Below, piece by piece: positions 1 through 9,167 of a DNA stretch of 64,000 bases. Position numbers and translations under genes: made by a program. The notes beneath the pieces were generated by a model. That model saw only the letters and a list, made by a program, of their open reading frames with translations. It was not told the origin of the DNA and made no database searches. The stretch is taken from the NCBI GenBank assembly GCA_021773115.1, contig JAJFKS010000014.1, positions 1 to 64,000 on the forward strand, written 5' to 3'. The stretch is from Woeseiaceae bacterium. Its GTDB lineage: Bacteria; Pseudomonadota; Gammaproteobacteria; Steroidobacterales; Woeseiaceae. Position 1 is the first letter of the stretch. Each line of letters starts with the position of its first letter.

Positions 1-554
1 TCGCGCATTGGCGGCGATATGGTCCGCCAGCCTTCCCATGCCTCTTTAAGCTCATCGTAATCGCGACTCTTGAAGATTATCTCCTCGAGGTCCGGAAGGC
101 TTTTGCAGTCGTCGCCCTTGCAGTATTGCCCGGCGCCGTACATGCCTGTGAGCTCGGTCGCGATCAGCGTTAGCTCTTTGCGCTTGGCCGGGTCTGCCGG
201 TGTTGGCAAGGAGGTGCCCAGCTTCAGCAAATCGATAGCGCGCTGTGTCGTCGCATCAAGGTCCTGTCCTTCATAAGCGAGCGCTTGCTGGACCATACCG
301 CTGTGCCATTCGGCATAGCGCTCACTGGCGGCAGCGGCGAGAATCGCCGTGTCCGGCGTGATGTAGGTTGCGCGCACCCACTCGGCGGCGCCGATTTCCT
401 TCGACAGATCTTTGAGTTCGGCATTCGCACGTGCGACGAACTCCTCGGCAGTTTCGGTGGGCGCGGCTGCAATTTCCTCTTCAACCGCATCCTGAGCGCA
501 ACCCGAAATGATCAGCGCGATGCTGATGAAGGCGTAAGTAATGTATCTCTTCAT
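1..554 (-). CDS. M2 family peptidyl-dipeptidase (ACE-like), N-terminal part
   Basis: The reading frame is open from an ATG at 554 to the window edge, giving about 184 N-terminal residues; the zinc-binding HExxH region lies outside. A lipoprotein signal peptide is visible, with a hydrophobic stretch at residues 5-16 and lipobox ISGC (Cys19), so the enzyme is probably anchored in the envelope. Segments such as AEWVRATYITPDT and the later ELTGMYGAGQYC are typical of bacterial homologues of angiotensin-converting enzyme, which cut dipeptides from peptide C-termini. A POT peptide transporter lies 79 bases upstream on the same strand, which suggests joint peptide use: extracytoplasmic cleavage followed by dipeptide import. 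The family call is confident; activity cannot be judged without the missing catalytic part. Confidence 0.85.
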   Translation of the reverse strand, partial: MKRYITYAFISIALIISGCAQDAVEEEIAAAPTETAEEFVARANAELKDLSKEIGAAEWVRATYITPDTAILAAAASERYAEWHSGMVQQALAYEGQDLDATTQRAIDLLKLGTSLPTPADPAKRKELTLIATELTGMYGAGQYCKGDDCKSLPDLEEIIFKSRDYDELKEAWEGWRTISPPMR

Positions 555-633
555 AGTGTAATCCGTGTTTCGAACGCGGCGGTCAACAAGCCGCCGCGGA
601 AGTTAGATAAGCCTGTCGGTCGTGTGGCGACAG

Positions 634-2157
634 TCACTCCGATGATTTTGCCGATTGCACCTCGGTTTCCCACTTCTTTGTCGCCAGGCCGACGAGCAGC
701 AAGATTATTCCCAGAATGACGCTGACCTTGACGATCTGCATATACAGTCCCGGCATTTCGGCGACATTCTCGGGGTCGAAGTTTCCCGCGAATATGCCGG
801 CGATAATGTTGCCAATGGAGTATGTCAGGACGAACACTCCCATCATCTGCCCGATGAAACGCTTCGGCGACAGCTTGCTGACCGCACTGAGCGCTACCGG
901 GCTTAATACCAGCTCGCCAACGGTGTGCACGAAGTAGGTCATGACGAGCCAGTATGGTGCCGCCAGCATGCCGGACGCCGCGATGTGTGCGGCGAAGAAC
1001 ATGATAATGAAGCCGCTGGCCATGATGATTAGACCTACGGCGCACTTGACGCCATAGGCGGGTGAAATCATGCGCTTGCCAAGCCATACCCAGAACGCGG
1101 CGAAGAACGGCGACAGCAGAATGATGAAGGTGGAGTTCGCATTCTGGAGCCAAGTCGTCGGAATCTGGAATGTGCCAATCATCCGATCCGTATAGTCGCG
1201 TCCGAAAAGGTTCATCGATGAGCCGGCCTGCTCAAAGCCGGACCAGAATACAGCCGACGCGATGCACACGACCAGGAGCGCCCACATGCCCTTTTTCTCA
1301 ACAGCGCTCAGATTGCCCAGTAGAAATATCCCCCCGAAGTAGATAAAGAAAAGAAGAACGAACAGCACCGCCGTGTAACGCGCGATGACAACCGGGTCAA
1401 TCGAAAATGTTCGGGAAATCAGCAGGCCAGCGAGCACGGCAAGCGTGATCAGGAAGCCGACGATGACAGCCCAGGCGGCACGGGCGCCTGCTGGAGTCAG
1501 CGGTTGCGTAGGTGCTGCTCCTTCGCCCTTCAAACTATCTGACGTTAATCGGAACTGGATAAGTCCAAAGGCCATACCAATGGCGGCGGCGCCAAAGGCC
1601 CAGTGCCAACCAGCGTTCTGTGCGAGATATCCGCAGACGGTGTAACCGATAACGGAACCGATGTTGATGCCCATGTAATAAAGCGCGTAACCACTATCGC
1701 GGCGCACGTCACTGGCCGAGTAGAGCTGGCCGACGAGTGCACCTATGTTGGGTTTGAGCAATCCAGTACCAAGGACGACCAGAATCATGCCTATAAAGAA
1801 CGTTTTGTCATTCGGGATGGCCAGCACAATATGGCCGCACATAATGATGATGCCGCCGTACCAAACGGTGCGCTGGCTCCCCATCAGCCGATCCGCAATC
1901 CAGCCGCCTGGAAGCCCCATGAAATAAACGAATGCCGTGTACAGTGCGTAAATCGATGTTGCGGTGATCACGGTCAGTTCGAGGCCACCGGTCATCATAG
2001 CGTCGGTCATGAACAGAACGAGCAGTCCGCGCATTCCGTAATAGCTCATTCGCTCCCACATTTCGGTGAAGAAAAGCGTTCTCAAGCCCTTAGGGTGGCC
2101 GAAAAATTCGGCCTGATTCTTCAGGTCGGCCGCAGGTGCGGCAACGGTGTCGGTCAT
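634..2157 (-). CDS. POT/PTR family proton-dependent oligopeptide transporter
   Basis: This is a 507-residue inner-membrane protein with about 12-14 hydrophobic segments. The N-terminal ExxERxxYY signature of proton-coupled oligopeptide transporters is present (Glu32, Glu35, Arg36, Tyr39, Tyr40). These proteins import di- and tripeptides with protons. The length fits the family. The ATG at 2157 is preceded by a purine-rich GGGGGA about ten bases upstream. The M2 peptidyl-dipeptidase follows 79 bases downstream on the same strand, so the pair may form a peptide-scavenging unit. Substrate range cannot be read from sequence. Confidence 0.92.
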   Translation of the reverse strand: MTDTVAAPAADLKNQAEFFGHPKGLRTLFFTEMWERMSYYGMRGLLVLFMTDAMMTGGLELTVITATSIYALYTAFVYFMGLPGGWIADRLMGSQRTVWYGGIIIMCGHIVLAIPNDKTFFIGMILVVLGTGLLKPNIGALVGQLYSASDVRRDSGYALYYMGINIGSVIGYTVCGYLAQNAGWHWAFGAAAIGMAFGLIQFRLTSDSLKGEGAAPTQPLTPAGARAAWAVIVGFLITLAVLAGLLISRTFSIDPVVIARYTAVLFVLLFFIYFGGIFLLGNLSAVEKKGMWALLVVCIASAVFWSGFEQAGSSMNLFGRDYTDRMIGTFQIPTTWLQNANSTFIILLSPFFAAFWVWLGKRMISPAYGVKCAVGLIIMASGFIIMFFAAHIAASGMLAAPYWLVMTYFVHTVGELVLSPVALSAVSKLSPKRFIGQMMGVFVLTYSIGNIIAGIFAGNFDPENVAEMPGLYMQIVKVSVILGIILLLVGLATKKWETEVQSAKSSE

Positions 2158-2246
2158 TGTTTTTTTCCCCCGGAACGTGCGATGCGCCGTTTCGAATTTT
2201 TGGGCGGATCAGGTTTTGCATTTAACACTATTTTCGCCCTGTTAGC

Positions 2247-2996
2247 CTACTTGTCAGCTTTCCGCCTGAAAAGTTTCGCCATAATAATGCCAAGCTCGTA
2301 GAGCAAATAAACCGGAATCGCCAGCACGGTTTGGCTGATCACGTCAGGTGGCGTCAATAACATGCCGATAACAAAAGCACCCAGAAAGACATAGGGGCGC
2401 GCCTTGCCCAGTTTCTCGGGTGTCGTCAGCCCGGTCGCGACCGTCAGCATGGTCGCAATCGGTGTCTCGAAGGCGAGGCCGAAAACCAGCACGATCATCA
2501 TGACGAAACTGATGTACTCGGCGATATCCGGTTTCCAGTCGACGCTGCCGGCTGAGAATGTTGCGATGAAGCCAAAAATGAGTGGCAGTACGACAAAATA
2601 GGCAAAAGCGAGGCCCGCATAAAACAGGACAGTGCTCGAGACGAGCAAGGGCATCGCGAAGTTTTTCTCTTTTTTATAGAGTCCCGGCGCAACGAATGCC
2701 CACACCTGGTACAGCACCACGGGCATGGCAATAAACAGGGCGATATAAAAGGCCAGCGAAATTTGTGCCGTCAGTGGCGAGGCGACCTTGATCGCCTGTA
2801 GCTGGTTGCCGTCAATAAAACGCGTCAGAGGATCCGTCGCCAGCAGCAGGATCTTCTTCGAAAAGGGCAGCAAAATCAGGAAAACGAGAAACACGCTGCC
2901 AAAAACCTTGAACAGGCGATTGCGCAACTCGAACAGGTGCGACATTAAGGTACCTTCGGCGAGCTCCCCGTCCTGATCCGCTGAAGATTCCGTCAT
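2247..2996 (-). CDS. tatC: Twin-arginine translocase subunit TatC
   Basis: A 249-residue protein with six predicted membrane helices. It is the Tat component that binds twin-arginine signal peptides and assembles with TatB and TatA to move folded proteins across the inner membrane. The conserved N-terminal SHLFELRNRL motif (from about residue 19) and the later AFVAPGLYKKEK region are diagnostic. The start overlaps the tatB stop by four bases (ATGA), so translation is likely coupled. It closes a tatA-tatB-tatC operon. A probable Tat client, the TRAP binding protein at 4516, lies nearby. Confidence 0.96.
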   Translation of the reverse strand: MTESSADQDGELAEGTLMSHLFELRNRLFKVFGSVFLVFLILLPFSKKILLLATDPLTRFIDGNQLQAIKVASPLTAQISLAFYIALFIAMPVVLYQVWAFVAPGLYKKEKNFAMPLLVSSTVLFYAGLAFAYFVVLPLIFGFIATFSAGSVDWKPDIAEYISFVMMIVLVFGLAFETPIATMLTVATGLTTPEKLGKARPYVFLGAFVIGMLLTPPDVISQTVLAIPVYLLYELGIIMAKLFRRKADK

Positions 2997-3310
2997 TTTT
3001 CAGGCTTCTCGGCGGCGGCCTCGCTCGCAACTTCCTCTACGTCATCCTCCTCGTCATGCAAGGGAGAATAGGTGTCGTCTTCACGAGGCTTCATCATTTC
3101 GTGGGGGTCGAGGTCCTTGGGGTCAAAACCAAAGTTCTTCTTCAGGTCGGTCTCTTCTTCGAGCTGATGCTGCAGTGAGCGCGTCATCTGGCGAGCCTTG
3201 CCCATCCAGCGGCCGATCTTACGGGCGACCAGTGGCAGTCGTTCCGGGCCAAGAATCATGAGCCCGATCAGACATATGAGCAGGAACTCGGAGGGAGCTA
3301 TTCCAGACAT
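2993..3310 (-). CDS. tatB: Sec-independent translocase protein TatB
   Basis: A 105-residue protein with one N-terminal membrane helix beginning after Glu8, a hinge containing GPERLP, an amphipathic helix, and a long acidic tail rich in Glu and Asp. TatB pairs with TatC to form the receptor for twin-arginine signals. Position between tatA and tatC and the ILGPERLP hinge separate it from TatA, which carries FGTKRL at the same place. The gap to the tatA stop region is nine bases, so the three genes are almost certainly one transcript. Confidence 0.95.
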   Translation of the reverse strand: MSGIAPSEFLLICLIGLMILGPERLPLVARKIGRWMGKARQMTRSLQHQLEEETDLKKNFGFDPKDLDPHEMMKPREDDTYSPLHDEEDDVEEVASEAAAEKPEK

Positions 3311-3319
3311 GGCTGGAGG

Positions 3320-3550
3320 CTAGACGTCGGTCTTGTCGCGGTTCTCTTCAACCGGCGTGTTGTCGAAGTCGGCATCCGACGAGTCATCGAGCTGTTCCTT
3401 GGTTTCCTCGGCTTCGTTCATTGCACTGCGAAAGCCCTTGACGGACTTTCCGAGGTCAGAACCGAGGGTGCTCAGACGCTTGGTACCGAAAATGGCCAAC
3501 ACGATGACCAGAATGATCAGTAACTGCCACGGACCGATGTTGGCAAACAT
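3320..3550 (-). CDS. tatA: Sec-independent translocase protein TatA
   Basis: A 76-residue protein with a short N-terminal membrane helix (about residues 5-20), the FGTKRL hinge, an amphipathic helix (LGKSVKGFRSAM) and an acidic C-terminus. It multimerises to form the translocation path of the Tat system. It is the first gene of tatABC. The 127-base gap to the dtd stop upstream could hold its own promoter and contains a GC-rich palindrome (GGGGCCaGGCCCC) just before the gene. Length and motif order are normal. Confidence 0.95.
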   Translation of the reverse strand: MFANIGPWQLLIILVIVLAIFGTKRLSTLGSDLGKSVKGFRSAMNEAEETKEQLDDSSDADFDNTPVEENRDKTDV

Positions 3551-3677
3551 TGTGTAACTCCCGGGGCCAGGCCCCTCTTATCAAATGGCGACGCCGGCCA
3601 AAGCCGGGCGCGAATTATGTTCATGATACGCCTCGAAGCGCAACAAAACCGTACCGGTGTCACACGGCAACAGGCTG

Positions 3678-4115
3678 CTAGCTTTCGATCCAGAAGGTCA
3701 CCGGGCCATCGTTCACGAGATGAACCTGCATGTCGGCGGCAAAGTGCCCCAGCGCAACCTGTGCCAGGCGTTCGCTACAGAGCCCCGCGAGCTCATCGAA
3801 ATAGTGACGGGCCTTGTCCGGGTCGGCGCCTTTGGTGAAGCTTGCCCGCGTGCCCTTGCGCGTATCGGCGGTCAGCGTGAACTGTGGTACCAGCAACAGA
3901 CTCCCTTTTATGGCCTCAACGCTACGGTTCATGCGCCCTTCGGTGTCGGGAAATACCCGGTAGGTCAGGATTCGCTCGGCCATCCGGGTGATGTCGTGAG
4001 GCTCATCGTCCCGATGCACGGCGATCAGTGCCAGCAGCCCGCGGTCGATCCGGGCAATTTCCTGCTCCTTGACGCTGACAGACGCGGCACTCACACGCTG
4101 CAATAGGGCGATCAT
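3678..4115 (-). CDS. dtd: D-aminoacyl-tRNA deacylase
   Basis: A 145-residue cytosolic enzyme that hydrolyses D-amino acids wrongly attached to tRNA. The start MIALLQRVSAASV, the central VPQFTLTADTRKG and the C-terminal NDGPVTFWIES match the DTD fold; the NxGPVT motif is the one that makes the chiral proofreading site across the dimer. The usual SQFTL reads PQFTL here, a small change in the first motif. It lies upstream of tatABC on the same strand. Confidence 0.95.
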   Translation of the reverse strand: MIALLQRVSAASVSVKEQEIARIDRGLLALIAVHRDDEPHDITRMAERILTYRVFPDTEGRMNRSVEAIKGSLLLVPQFTLTADTRKGTRASFTKGADPDKARHYFDELAGLCSERLAQVALGHFAADMQVHLVNDGPVTFWIES

Positions 4116-4515
4116 TTATCGTTCTGAGGTCCGTTTATCCGGGTTTGCCAGCCTTTATTAATGCATCAAGCAATTACGAATAGCTACCCCGGGCGACACA
4201 GCTGTAACACTGGACGTACCGGCCGGTGGGTAGGCGCTATCATTTGTGCTCCCCTTTCCCTGGCCATGGAAGGCGTGGAACGGGCGAACCCGTCGGCCGG
4301 ACCATGGAAGGCGGGCCCCGGCCTGGTGTCGGGGCCCATTTTAATGTGTCGTGGGAAATGATTTGCTATAAATTGCACTAATATCAACTAAGGTGGGTTT
4401 TTTACCTTAATCCTATTTCCCACTCAAGCCCAGCGGTGCCCGAAAAACCGTCTATTGAGTCACCTCGAGTGCTCGCATAGACTGGGGCTCCTCACCGAGA
4501 AAATCCGGATTCATA
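4116..4515. other. 400-base intergenic region between dtd and the TRAP binding protein
   Basis: The two flanking genes diverge, so this space should hold promoters for both. It contains a direct repeat CCATGGAAGGCG (4264-4275 and 4302-4313) on either side of a small hairpin ACGGG-CGAA-CCCGT (4280-4293), then a strong GC hairpin (4313-4337) followed by ATTTT. An AT-rich stretch with TATAAA at 4367-4372 and a short hairpin AAGGT...ACCTT (4390-4408) precede the TRAP gene. No credible coding sequence was found. Confidence 0.6.
4313..4344 (+). terminator. Probable Rho-independent terminator of an unannotated short transcript
   Basis: GGGCCCCG (4313-4320) pairs perfectly with CGGGGCCC (4330-4337) around a nine-base loop and is followed by ATTTTAA. 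On the plus strand no gene ends just before it, so it either ends a small RNA starting in the preceding 150 bases or acts as an attenuator for the TRAP gene. The T tract is short, which lowers confidence. Confidence 0.45.
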
Positions 4516-5607
4516 ATGAAAAGAAGAGAATTTGTCGGCGGCGTCGCCGCGACGGCGGGATTGGCTGCTTGTACCAAAACCGGCAGCAACGCGTCCGATG
4601 CACCCAGAACGAATCAGCAGCGCTTCGAATGGTCTTGCGTCACCTCCTGGCCGCCGAAATTCCCGGGTCTTGGCATGGCCGTTGAAAACCTGGCGACCCG
4701 TCTTGATCGGGCCTCTGGCGGTCGTCTCAAAATAAAGGTCTACGGAGGCGGCGAGCTGGTGCCGCCGTTTGAGGTTTTTGACGCGGTAAGTCGCGGCGCG
4801 GTCGAGATGGGCCATGACGCCTCCTACTACCATAAGGGCAAGGTCGACGCGGCCCAGTTTTTCACGGCGATACCCTTCGGTATGAACTACATGGAACTCA
4901 ACGCATGGATTTACTACGGGGGCGGCCACAAGCTGTGGCGCGAACTCTATCAGCCTTTCAATCTCGTACCCTTCCTGTGCGGCAATACCGGTGTGCAAAT
5001 GGGCGGTTGGTTCAACCGCGAAATTAAAAGCGTCGCAGACCTCAAGGGATTGAAGATGCGTATCCCGGGACTCGGTGGTGAAGTATTGCGGCGGGCGGGT
5101 GGCACGCCGGTAACGCTGCCGGGTGCCGAAATATTTACGTCACTACAGACGGGTGCAATCGACGCAACCGAATGGGTCGGACCCTACAACGATGTGTCAT
5201 TCGGATTGCACAAGGCCGCAAAGTATTACTACTACCCCGGCTGGCAGGAGCCCGGCCCAGGCCTTGAGTGCATTATCAATCGTGAAGCCTGGGAGTCACT
5301 GCCAGACGATCTGCAGTCGCTGGTCGAAATCACCTGCCAGGCGATTACAACGGATATGGCCGCAGAGTACAGCCATGGCAACGCGAACTCACTGCAACAA
5401 CTTGTCGCGGACCCGACGGTTGATGTCAGGCCCTTTCCGGCGGATGTGCTGCAACACCTGAAGAGCATCGCGAGGAACCTGGTCGAGGAATTGGCGGCGA
5501 AAGACCCGACGTTTGCCAAAATTAGTAAGCCCTATTATGAGTACCTGGCGAAGATGGAAGCCAATACACGTATCTCGGAGCGGGCTTACCTCGATACGCG
5601 GCTGTAG
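4516..5607 (+). CDS. TRAP transporter substrate-binding protein, TakP/2-oxo-acid type
   Basis: A 363-residue extracytoplasmic solute receptor (DctP family). The N-terminus MKRREFVGG carries a twin-arginine motif followed by a hydrophobic stretch and a lipobox-like LAAC, so export by Tat and lipid anchoring are both likely. Stretches such as GNTGVQMGGWF, the AEWVGPYND motif and KYYYYPGWQEPGP resemble TakP, the receptor for pyruvate and other 2-oxo acids; the exact ligand is an inference. Unlike most TRAP loci, its permease genes (dctQM) lie on the opposite strand and converge on it, with stops 47 bases apart. Confidence 0.9.
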   Translation: MKRREFVGGVAATAGLAACTKTGSNASDAPRTNQQRFEWSCVTSWPPKFPGLGMAVENLATRLDRASGGRLKIKVYGGGELVPPFEVFDAVSRGAVEMGHDASYYHKGKVDAAQFFTAIPFGMNYMELNAWIYYGGGHKLWRELYQPFNLVPFLCGNTGVQMGGWFNREIKSVADLKGLKMRIPGLGGEVLRRAGGTPVTLPGAEIFTSLQTGAIDATEWVGPYNDVSFGLHKAAKYYYYPGWQEPGPGLECIINREAWESLPDDLQSLVEITCQAITTDMAAEYSHGNANSLQQLVADPTVDVRPFPADVLQHLKSIARNLVEELAAKDPTFAKISKPYYEYLAKMEANTRISERAYLDTRL

Positions 5608-5654
5608 GACTCAAGAGCAGAAAGTATCGCTTCCGGCGTCCGGCACCCTTAGGC

Positions 5655-7028
5655 TTAAGAGCCGTAAATTTTTCCCGGTAGCCAGGTTACGAGTTGCGGG
5701 AACAAGGCCAGCAGCAACAGCGCCAGCAATTGAATCGCAACGAAAGGCATCGCGCCGCGATAGATTTGTGCGGTGCTTATCGATGCAGGCGCGACACCAC
5801 GCAGATAGAACAGGGCAAAACCGAATGGCGGTGTCAGGAACGAGGTCTGCAGGTTGACCGCAATCATGATGCCCAGCCAGACCGGGTCAAGCCCCATTGC
5901 AAGCAACACCGGGCCGACGATGGGAACAACGACAAAGGTAATCTCGATGAAGTCGAGCACGAAGCCGAGCAGGAACATGACCAGCATGACGACGAGCACC
6001 GCAGCGAATACACCACCGGGCAATGCTTCGAGAATTGCTCGCACACCGTCATCGCCACCGTAACCGCGAAACACCAGAGAGAATATCGAAGCACCGATCA
6101 GGATCATGAAGACCATGCTGCTGATACGCAGGGTAGACCGCATGATCTCCCGCAAACGCTCAAGGTTCAGCTGACGGCGGGTGACGGCGAGAAACAATGC
6201 GCCCATCGCACCAACGCCAGCCGCTTCGGTTGGTGTTGCGAAGCCACCGAGAATGGATCCGAGTACTGCGAAAATCAGCAGCAGTGGCGGAAACAGTGCG
6301 TGCAGAATCTGCAGCAGAGATGTCGACTCGTCCGCTCCGCGCACGTGCGCTGGCATCGTCGCCGGTTTGAAGAATGCGAGTCCAAGTACGTACAGCATAT
6401 ACAGCAGTACCAGCAGCAGCCCGGGTATCAACGCGCCGGCGAACAGGTCGCCGACAGAGACGGTCTTGGGCGAGAAGATACCCATATCCAGTTGCGCCTG
6501 TTGGTATGCGGTTGTCATGACGTCACCCAGCATGACGAGAATAATCGATGGCGGGATTATCTGGCCGAGCGTGCCGGACGCACAGATCGTGCCTGCGGCA
6601 ATTTCAGGCGAATAGCCTCGCTTCAACATGGTAGGCAGCGACAACAAGCCCATCGTAACGACCGTGGCACCGACAATGCCCGTACTGGCCGCCAACAACA
6701 TGCCCACCAGCGTGACCGATATACCCAGACCGCCACGCAGGCTTCCAAACAGGGCACTCAGCGTTTCAAGCAAATCCTCGGCAATGCGGGAGCGTTCGAG
6801 GGTGACGCCCATGAAAACAAAAAGCGGCACGGCAACCAGGGTTTCATTGCTCATGATGCCGAACAGGCGATTCGGCAAACCGGACAACAGCGCGCTATGG
6901 AACTCGCCAGCCAGTACGCCGGCCCCGGCGAACAACAGCGCCGTACCCCCGAGTGTAAACGCGACCGGGAAGCCGGCGAGCAGGACCAGGATGACAGAAA
7001 CGAACAGAAGGCCCGCGACCCATTCCAT
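5655..7028 (-). CDS. dctM: TRAP transporter large permease DctM
   Basis: About 457 residues and 12 or so membrane segments, starting at MEWVAGLLFVSVILVLLAGFP. This is the ion-coupled transport subunit of tripartite ATP-independent periplasmic transporters; it works with DctQ and a periplasmic receptor. The upstream in-frame extension of 20 residues is rejected because the ATG at 7028 sits one base after the dctQ stop, as expected in an operon. GIVGATVVTMG and the Gly/Pro-rich IIPPSIILVMLGD segments are typical of DctM. Its likely receptor is the convergent gene ending at 5607. Confidence 0.93.
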   Translation of the reverse strand: MEWVAGLLFVSVILVLLAGFPVAFTLGGTALLFAGAGVLAGEFHSALLSGLPNRLFGIMSNETLVAVPLFVFMGVTLERSRIAEDLLETLSALFGSLRGGLGISVTLVGMLLAASTGIVGATVVTMGLLSLPTMLKRGYSPEIAAGTICASGTLGQIIPPSIILVMLGDVMTTAYQQAQLDMGIFSPKTVSVGDLFAGALIPGLLLVLLYMLYVLGLAFFKPATMPAHVRGADESTSLLQILHALFPPLLLIFAVLGSILGGFATPTEAAGVGAMGALFLAVTRRQLNLERLREIMRSTLRISSMVFMILIGASIFSLVFRGYGGDDGVRAILEALPGGVFAAVLVVMLVMFLLGFVLDFIEITFVVVPIVGPVLLAMGLDPVWLGIMIAVNLQTSFLTPPFGFALFYLRGVAPASISTAQIYRGAMPFVAIQLLALLLLALFPQLVTWLPGKIYGS

Positions 7029-7029
7029 G

Positions 7030-7515
7030 TCAGTGCGCCCGTATCGTTGAGATCGAACGCAACAGCAGCGCGATGCCCTGCAGGCCAAGCATCAATGGCA
7101 TGAGCAGCAGGGCCGATTTCAACATCGGTACTAACGGGTACGGCAAGCCGCCGGACTCGCGCGACGCCTCTTGCATTTTCCAGGACACGGCGACGAAATC
7201 CCAGGCTTTGATGCCGAGCAACAAGCACATTGGCAACAGGAAGACGAGCACACCGAGGCAATCAACCCAGGCCCGACGCCGCGCGCTCATCCTGTGATAG
7301 AAAATATCTACGCGAACGTGTTCTTCTTGCTGCAAGGTGTAGGCTGCGCCCACCATGAACACGACCGCATGCATCCAGACAACCGACTCCTGTAACCAGA
7401 TCAGGCCGGCATCGAAAACATATCGCATCACGACGACGACGAAGGTGACGAGCACCATGGCGAGCGTCAACCACGCGCTTGCCTTGCCGATTTGCTCGCT
7501 TAATCGGTCAAGCAT
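7030..7515 (-). CDS. dctQ: TRAP transporter small permease DctQ
   Basis: A 161-residue protein with four hydrophobic segments. The small subunit supports DctM in moving substrate delivered by the periplasmic receptor, usually with Na+. The conserved W at LIWLQESVVWMHAVVFM and the HVRVDIFYHRM segment are typical of DctQ. The gene ends one base before dctM. Its start lies only three bases from the end of trkH, so trkH-dctQ-dctM may be co-transcribed, an unusual pairing of K+ uptake with organic acid uptake. Confidence 0.92.
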   Translation of the reverse strand: MLDRLSEQIGKASAWLTLAMVLVTFVVVVMRYVFDAGLIWLQESVVWMHAVVFMVGAAYTLQQEEHVRVDIFYHRMSARRRAWVDCLGVLVFLLPMCLLLGIKAWDFVAVSWKMQEASRESGGLPYPLVPMLKSALLLMPLMLGLQGIALLLRSISTIRAH

Positions 7516-7518
7516 GCG

Positions 7519-8970
7519 TTAGTGGCGCCAGAAGGTTGGCGTAATCAATACCAATAACGTGAAGATTTCGAGACGACCCAGCAACATTCCAACCACTGAT
7601 ATCCACTTCGCGGTATCGCTGACTGACATGAAGCCCGATGTAACATCGCCGAGACCAGGGCCCAGGTTATTGAGTGTTGCCGCCACTGCCGAGAACGCAG
7701 TGACCTGGTCGAGGCCGGTCGCCATCATCGCGAGCAGCATCACGCCGAACACGACGATATACATTGCAAAAAAGCCCCAGACAGCGTCGACAACGCGGGG
7801 CTGGACTGCAGAGCTGCCCAACTTGACCGGGATTTCCGCGTTCGGATGCACGAGTCGTGCGACCTCTCTTGCACCCTGTTTGTAAATAAGTAACCAGCGA
7901 ATAACCTTAATGCCACCGGCAGTTGAGCCCGCAGAGCCGCCGACGAAACTGGCGAAAATGAGCAAGACAGGCAGCAAGGTCGGCCACGCTGAGAAGTTTT
8001 CGGTCGTAAAGCCGGTGGTCGTCGCGATGGAAACCGCCTGAAAAATACCGTTGATAATTGTGCTGCCAGGATCATCAAAGCCGCGGTGCTGAAACAGCGT
8101 GAACAAAACAACCGACGAAAGCGCTATCAGGATAAAGCTGTAGGCTTTGAATTCCGGATCAAGAAAATAATGTTTGATCGATACATAGCGCCAGGCAAAA
8201 AAGTGCAGGGAAAAATTAATGCCCGCGATGAACATGAAAACAATTGCAACGCTGTTCACCAGCCAGCTATCGAAATAGGCGATGCTTGCGTCATGCGGTG
8301 AAAAACCGCCAATCGCAACCGTCGAAAAAGAATGGCACAGCGCGTCGAACCAGCCCATGCCCGCGAGCCGATAGCTCAACATGCAGGCGATCGTAAACGC
8401 GAGATACACATACCACAGCGCTTTTGCCGTCTCGGTGATGCGCGGCGTTAGCTTGTTGTCTTTGACCGGCCCCGGTGTTTCGGCGCGGTACAACTGCATA
8501 CCGCCGACGCCCAGCATTGGCAGCACAGCCACGGCCAGGACGATAATTCCCATGCCGCCAAGCCACTGCAGTTGCTGGCGGTAATACAGCATCGAGAGCG
8601 GCAGCGTGTCGAGGCCAGTTAATACCGTGGCGCCCGTTGTCGTCAGACCCGACATCGATTCAAATATCGCATCGGTCAGCGACATCGACGGCACATCCGA
8701 GAAGTAAAACGGCGCCGCACCGAAGGTTCCCAGAACCGTCCAGAAGGCAGCGACCACCAGGAAGCCATCACGCAAGCGCAGATCTTTTCGCGAACGGTGC
8801 ACCGGCAGCCAGATCAGAATTCCGGAGACCAGCGTTAAGGCAAAGCCCTCAACAAACGGCAGCCAGGATTGATCGTTGTACCAGAGGCTGAATCCGATCG
8901 GCGGCAGCATCGTAAGGCTGAACATCATGAGCAGCAGTCCGAGAATCCGCTGTACGACAGTCCAATTCAT
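7519..8970 (-). CDS. trkH: Trk system potassium uptake protein TrkH
   Basis: A 483-residue membrane protein with four pore-loop repeats that make the K+ filter: TTTGAT (residues 110-115), STVAIGGFS, ATTTGFT and LNNLGPGLG. TrkH forms the K+ channel-like subunit in the inner membrane and is gated by the nucleotide-binding TrkA ring. Length and order of loops are normal. trkA lies 197 bases upstream on the same strand; dctQ begins right after the stop. Confidence 0.96.
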   Translation of the reverse strand: MNWTVVQRILGLLLMMFSLTMLPPIGFSLWYNDQSWLPFVEGFALTLVSGILIWLPVHRSRKDLRLRDGFLVVAAFWTVLGTFGAAPFYFSDVPSMSLTDAIFESMSGLTTTGATVLTGLDTLPLSMLYYRQQLQWLGGMGIIVLAVAVLPMLGVGGMQLYRAETPGPVKDNKLTPRITETAKALWYVYLAFTIACMLSYRLAGMGWFDALCHSFSTVAIGGFSPHDASIAYFDSWLVNSVAIVFMFIAGINFSLHFFAWRYVSIKHYFLDPEFKAYSFILIALSSVVLFTLFQHRGFDDPGSTIINGIFQAVSIATTTGFTTENFSAWPTLLPVLLIFASFVGGSAGSTAGGIKVIRWLLIYKQGAREVARLVHPNAEIPVKLGSSAVQPRVVDAVWGFFAMYIVVFGVMLLAMMATGLDQVTAFSAVAATLNNLGPGLGDVTSGFMSVSDTAKWISVVGMLLGRLEIFTLLVLITPTFWRH

Positions 8971-9167
8971 CAGGGGTTGCCGCTGCCGTCGCCGATTCCG
9001 TCGGCCAGCGAGGTGCAGTCCGCGCGGCGTAGCCGAGCCAGGCTGGTGATCGGCAACGCCGCTGGCACGGCTCGTCGCTTACTTGGAACAACCAAACTTA
9101 TCTCCTCGCGCCCTGATTGATGCATTGTCGGATGCTACAGCTGCGACGTCCATTGCGTTTGCAGGCC

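Noticed and set aside
5694-7103. 469-codon plus-strand open frame opposite dctM and dctQ
   Set aside because: Its product is rich in Gln, Arg, His and Asp with no hydrophobic core, as expected for the complement of membrane-protein genes. dctM has clear family motifs on the other strand.
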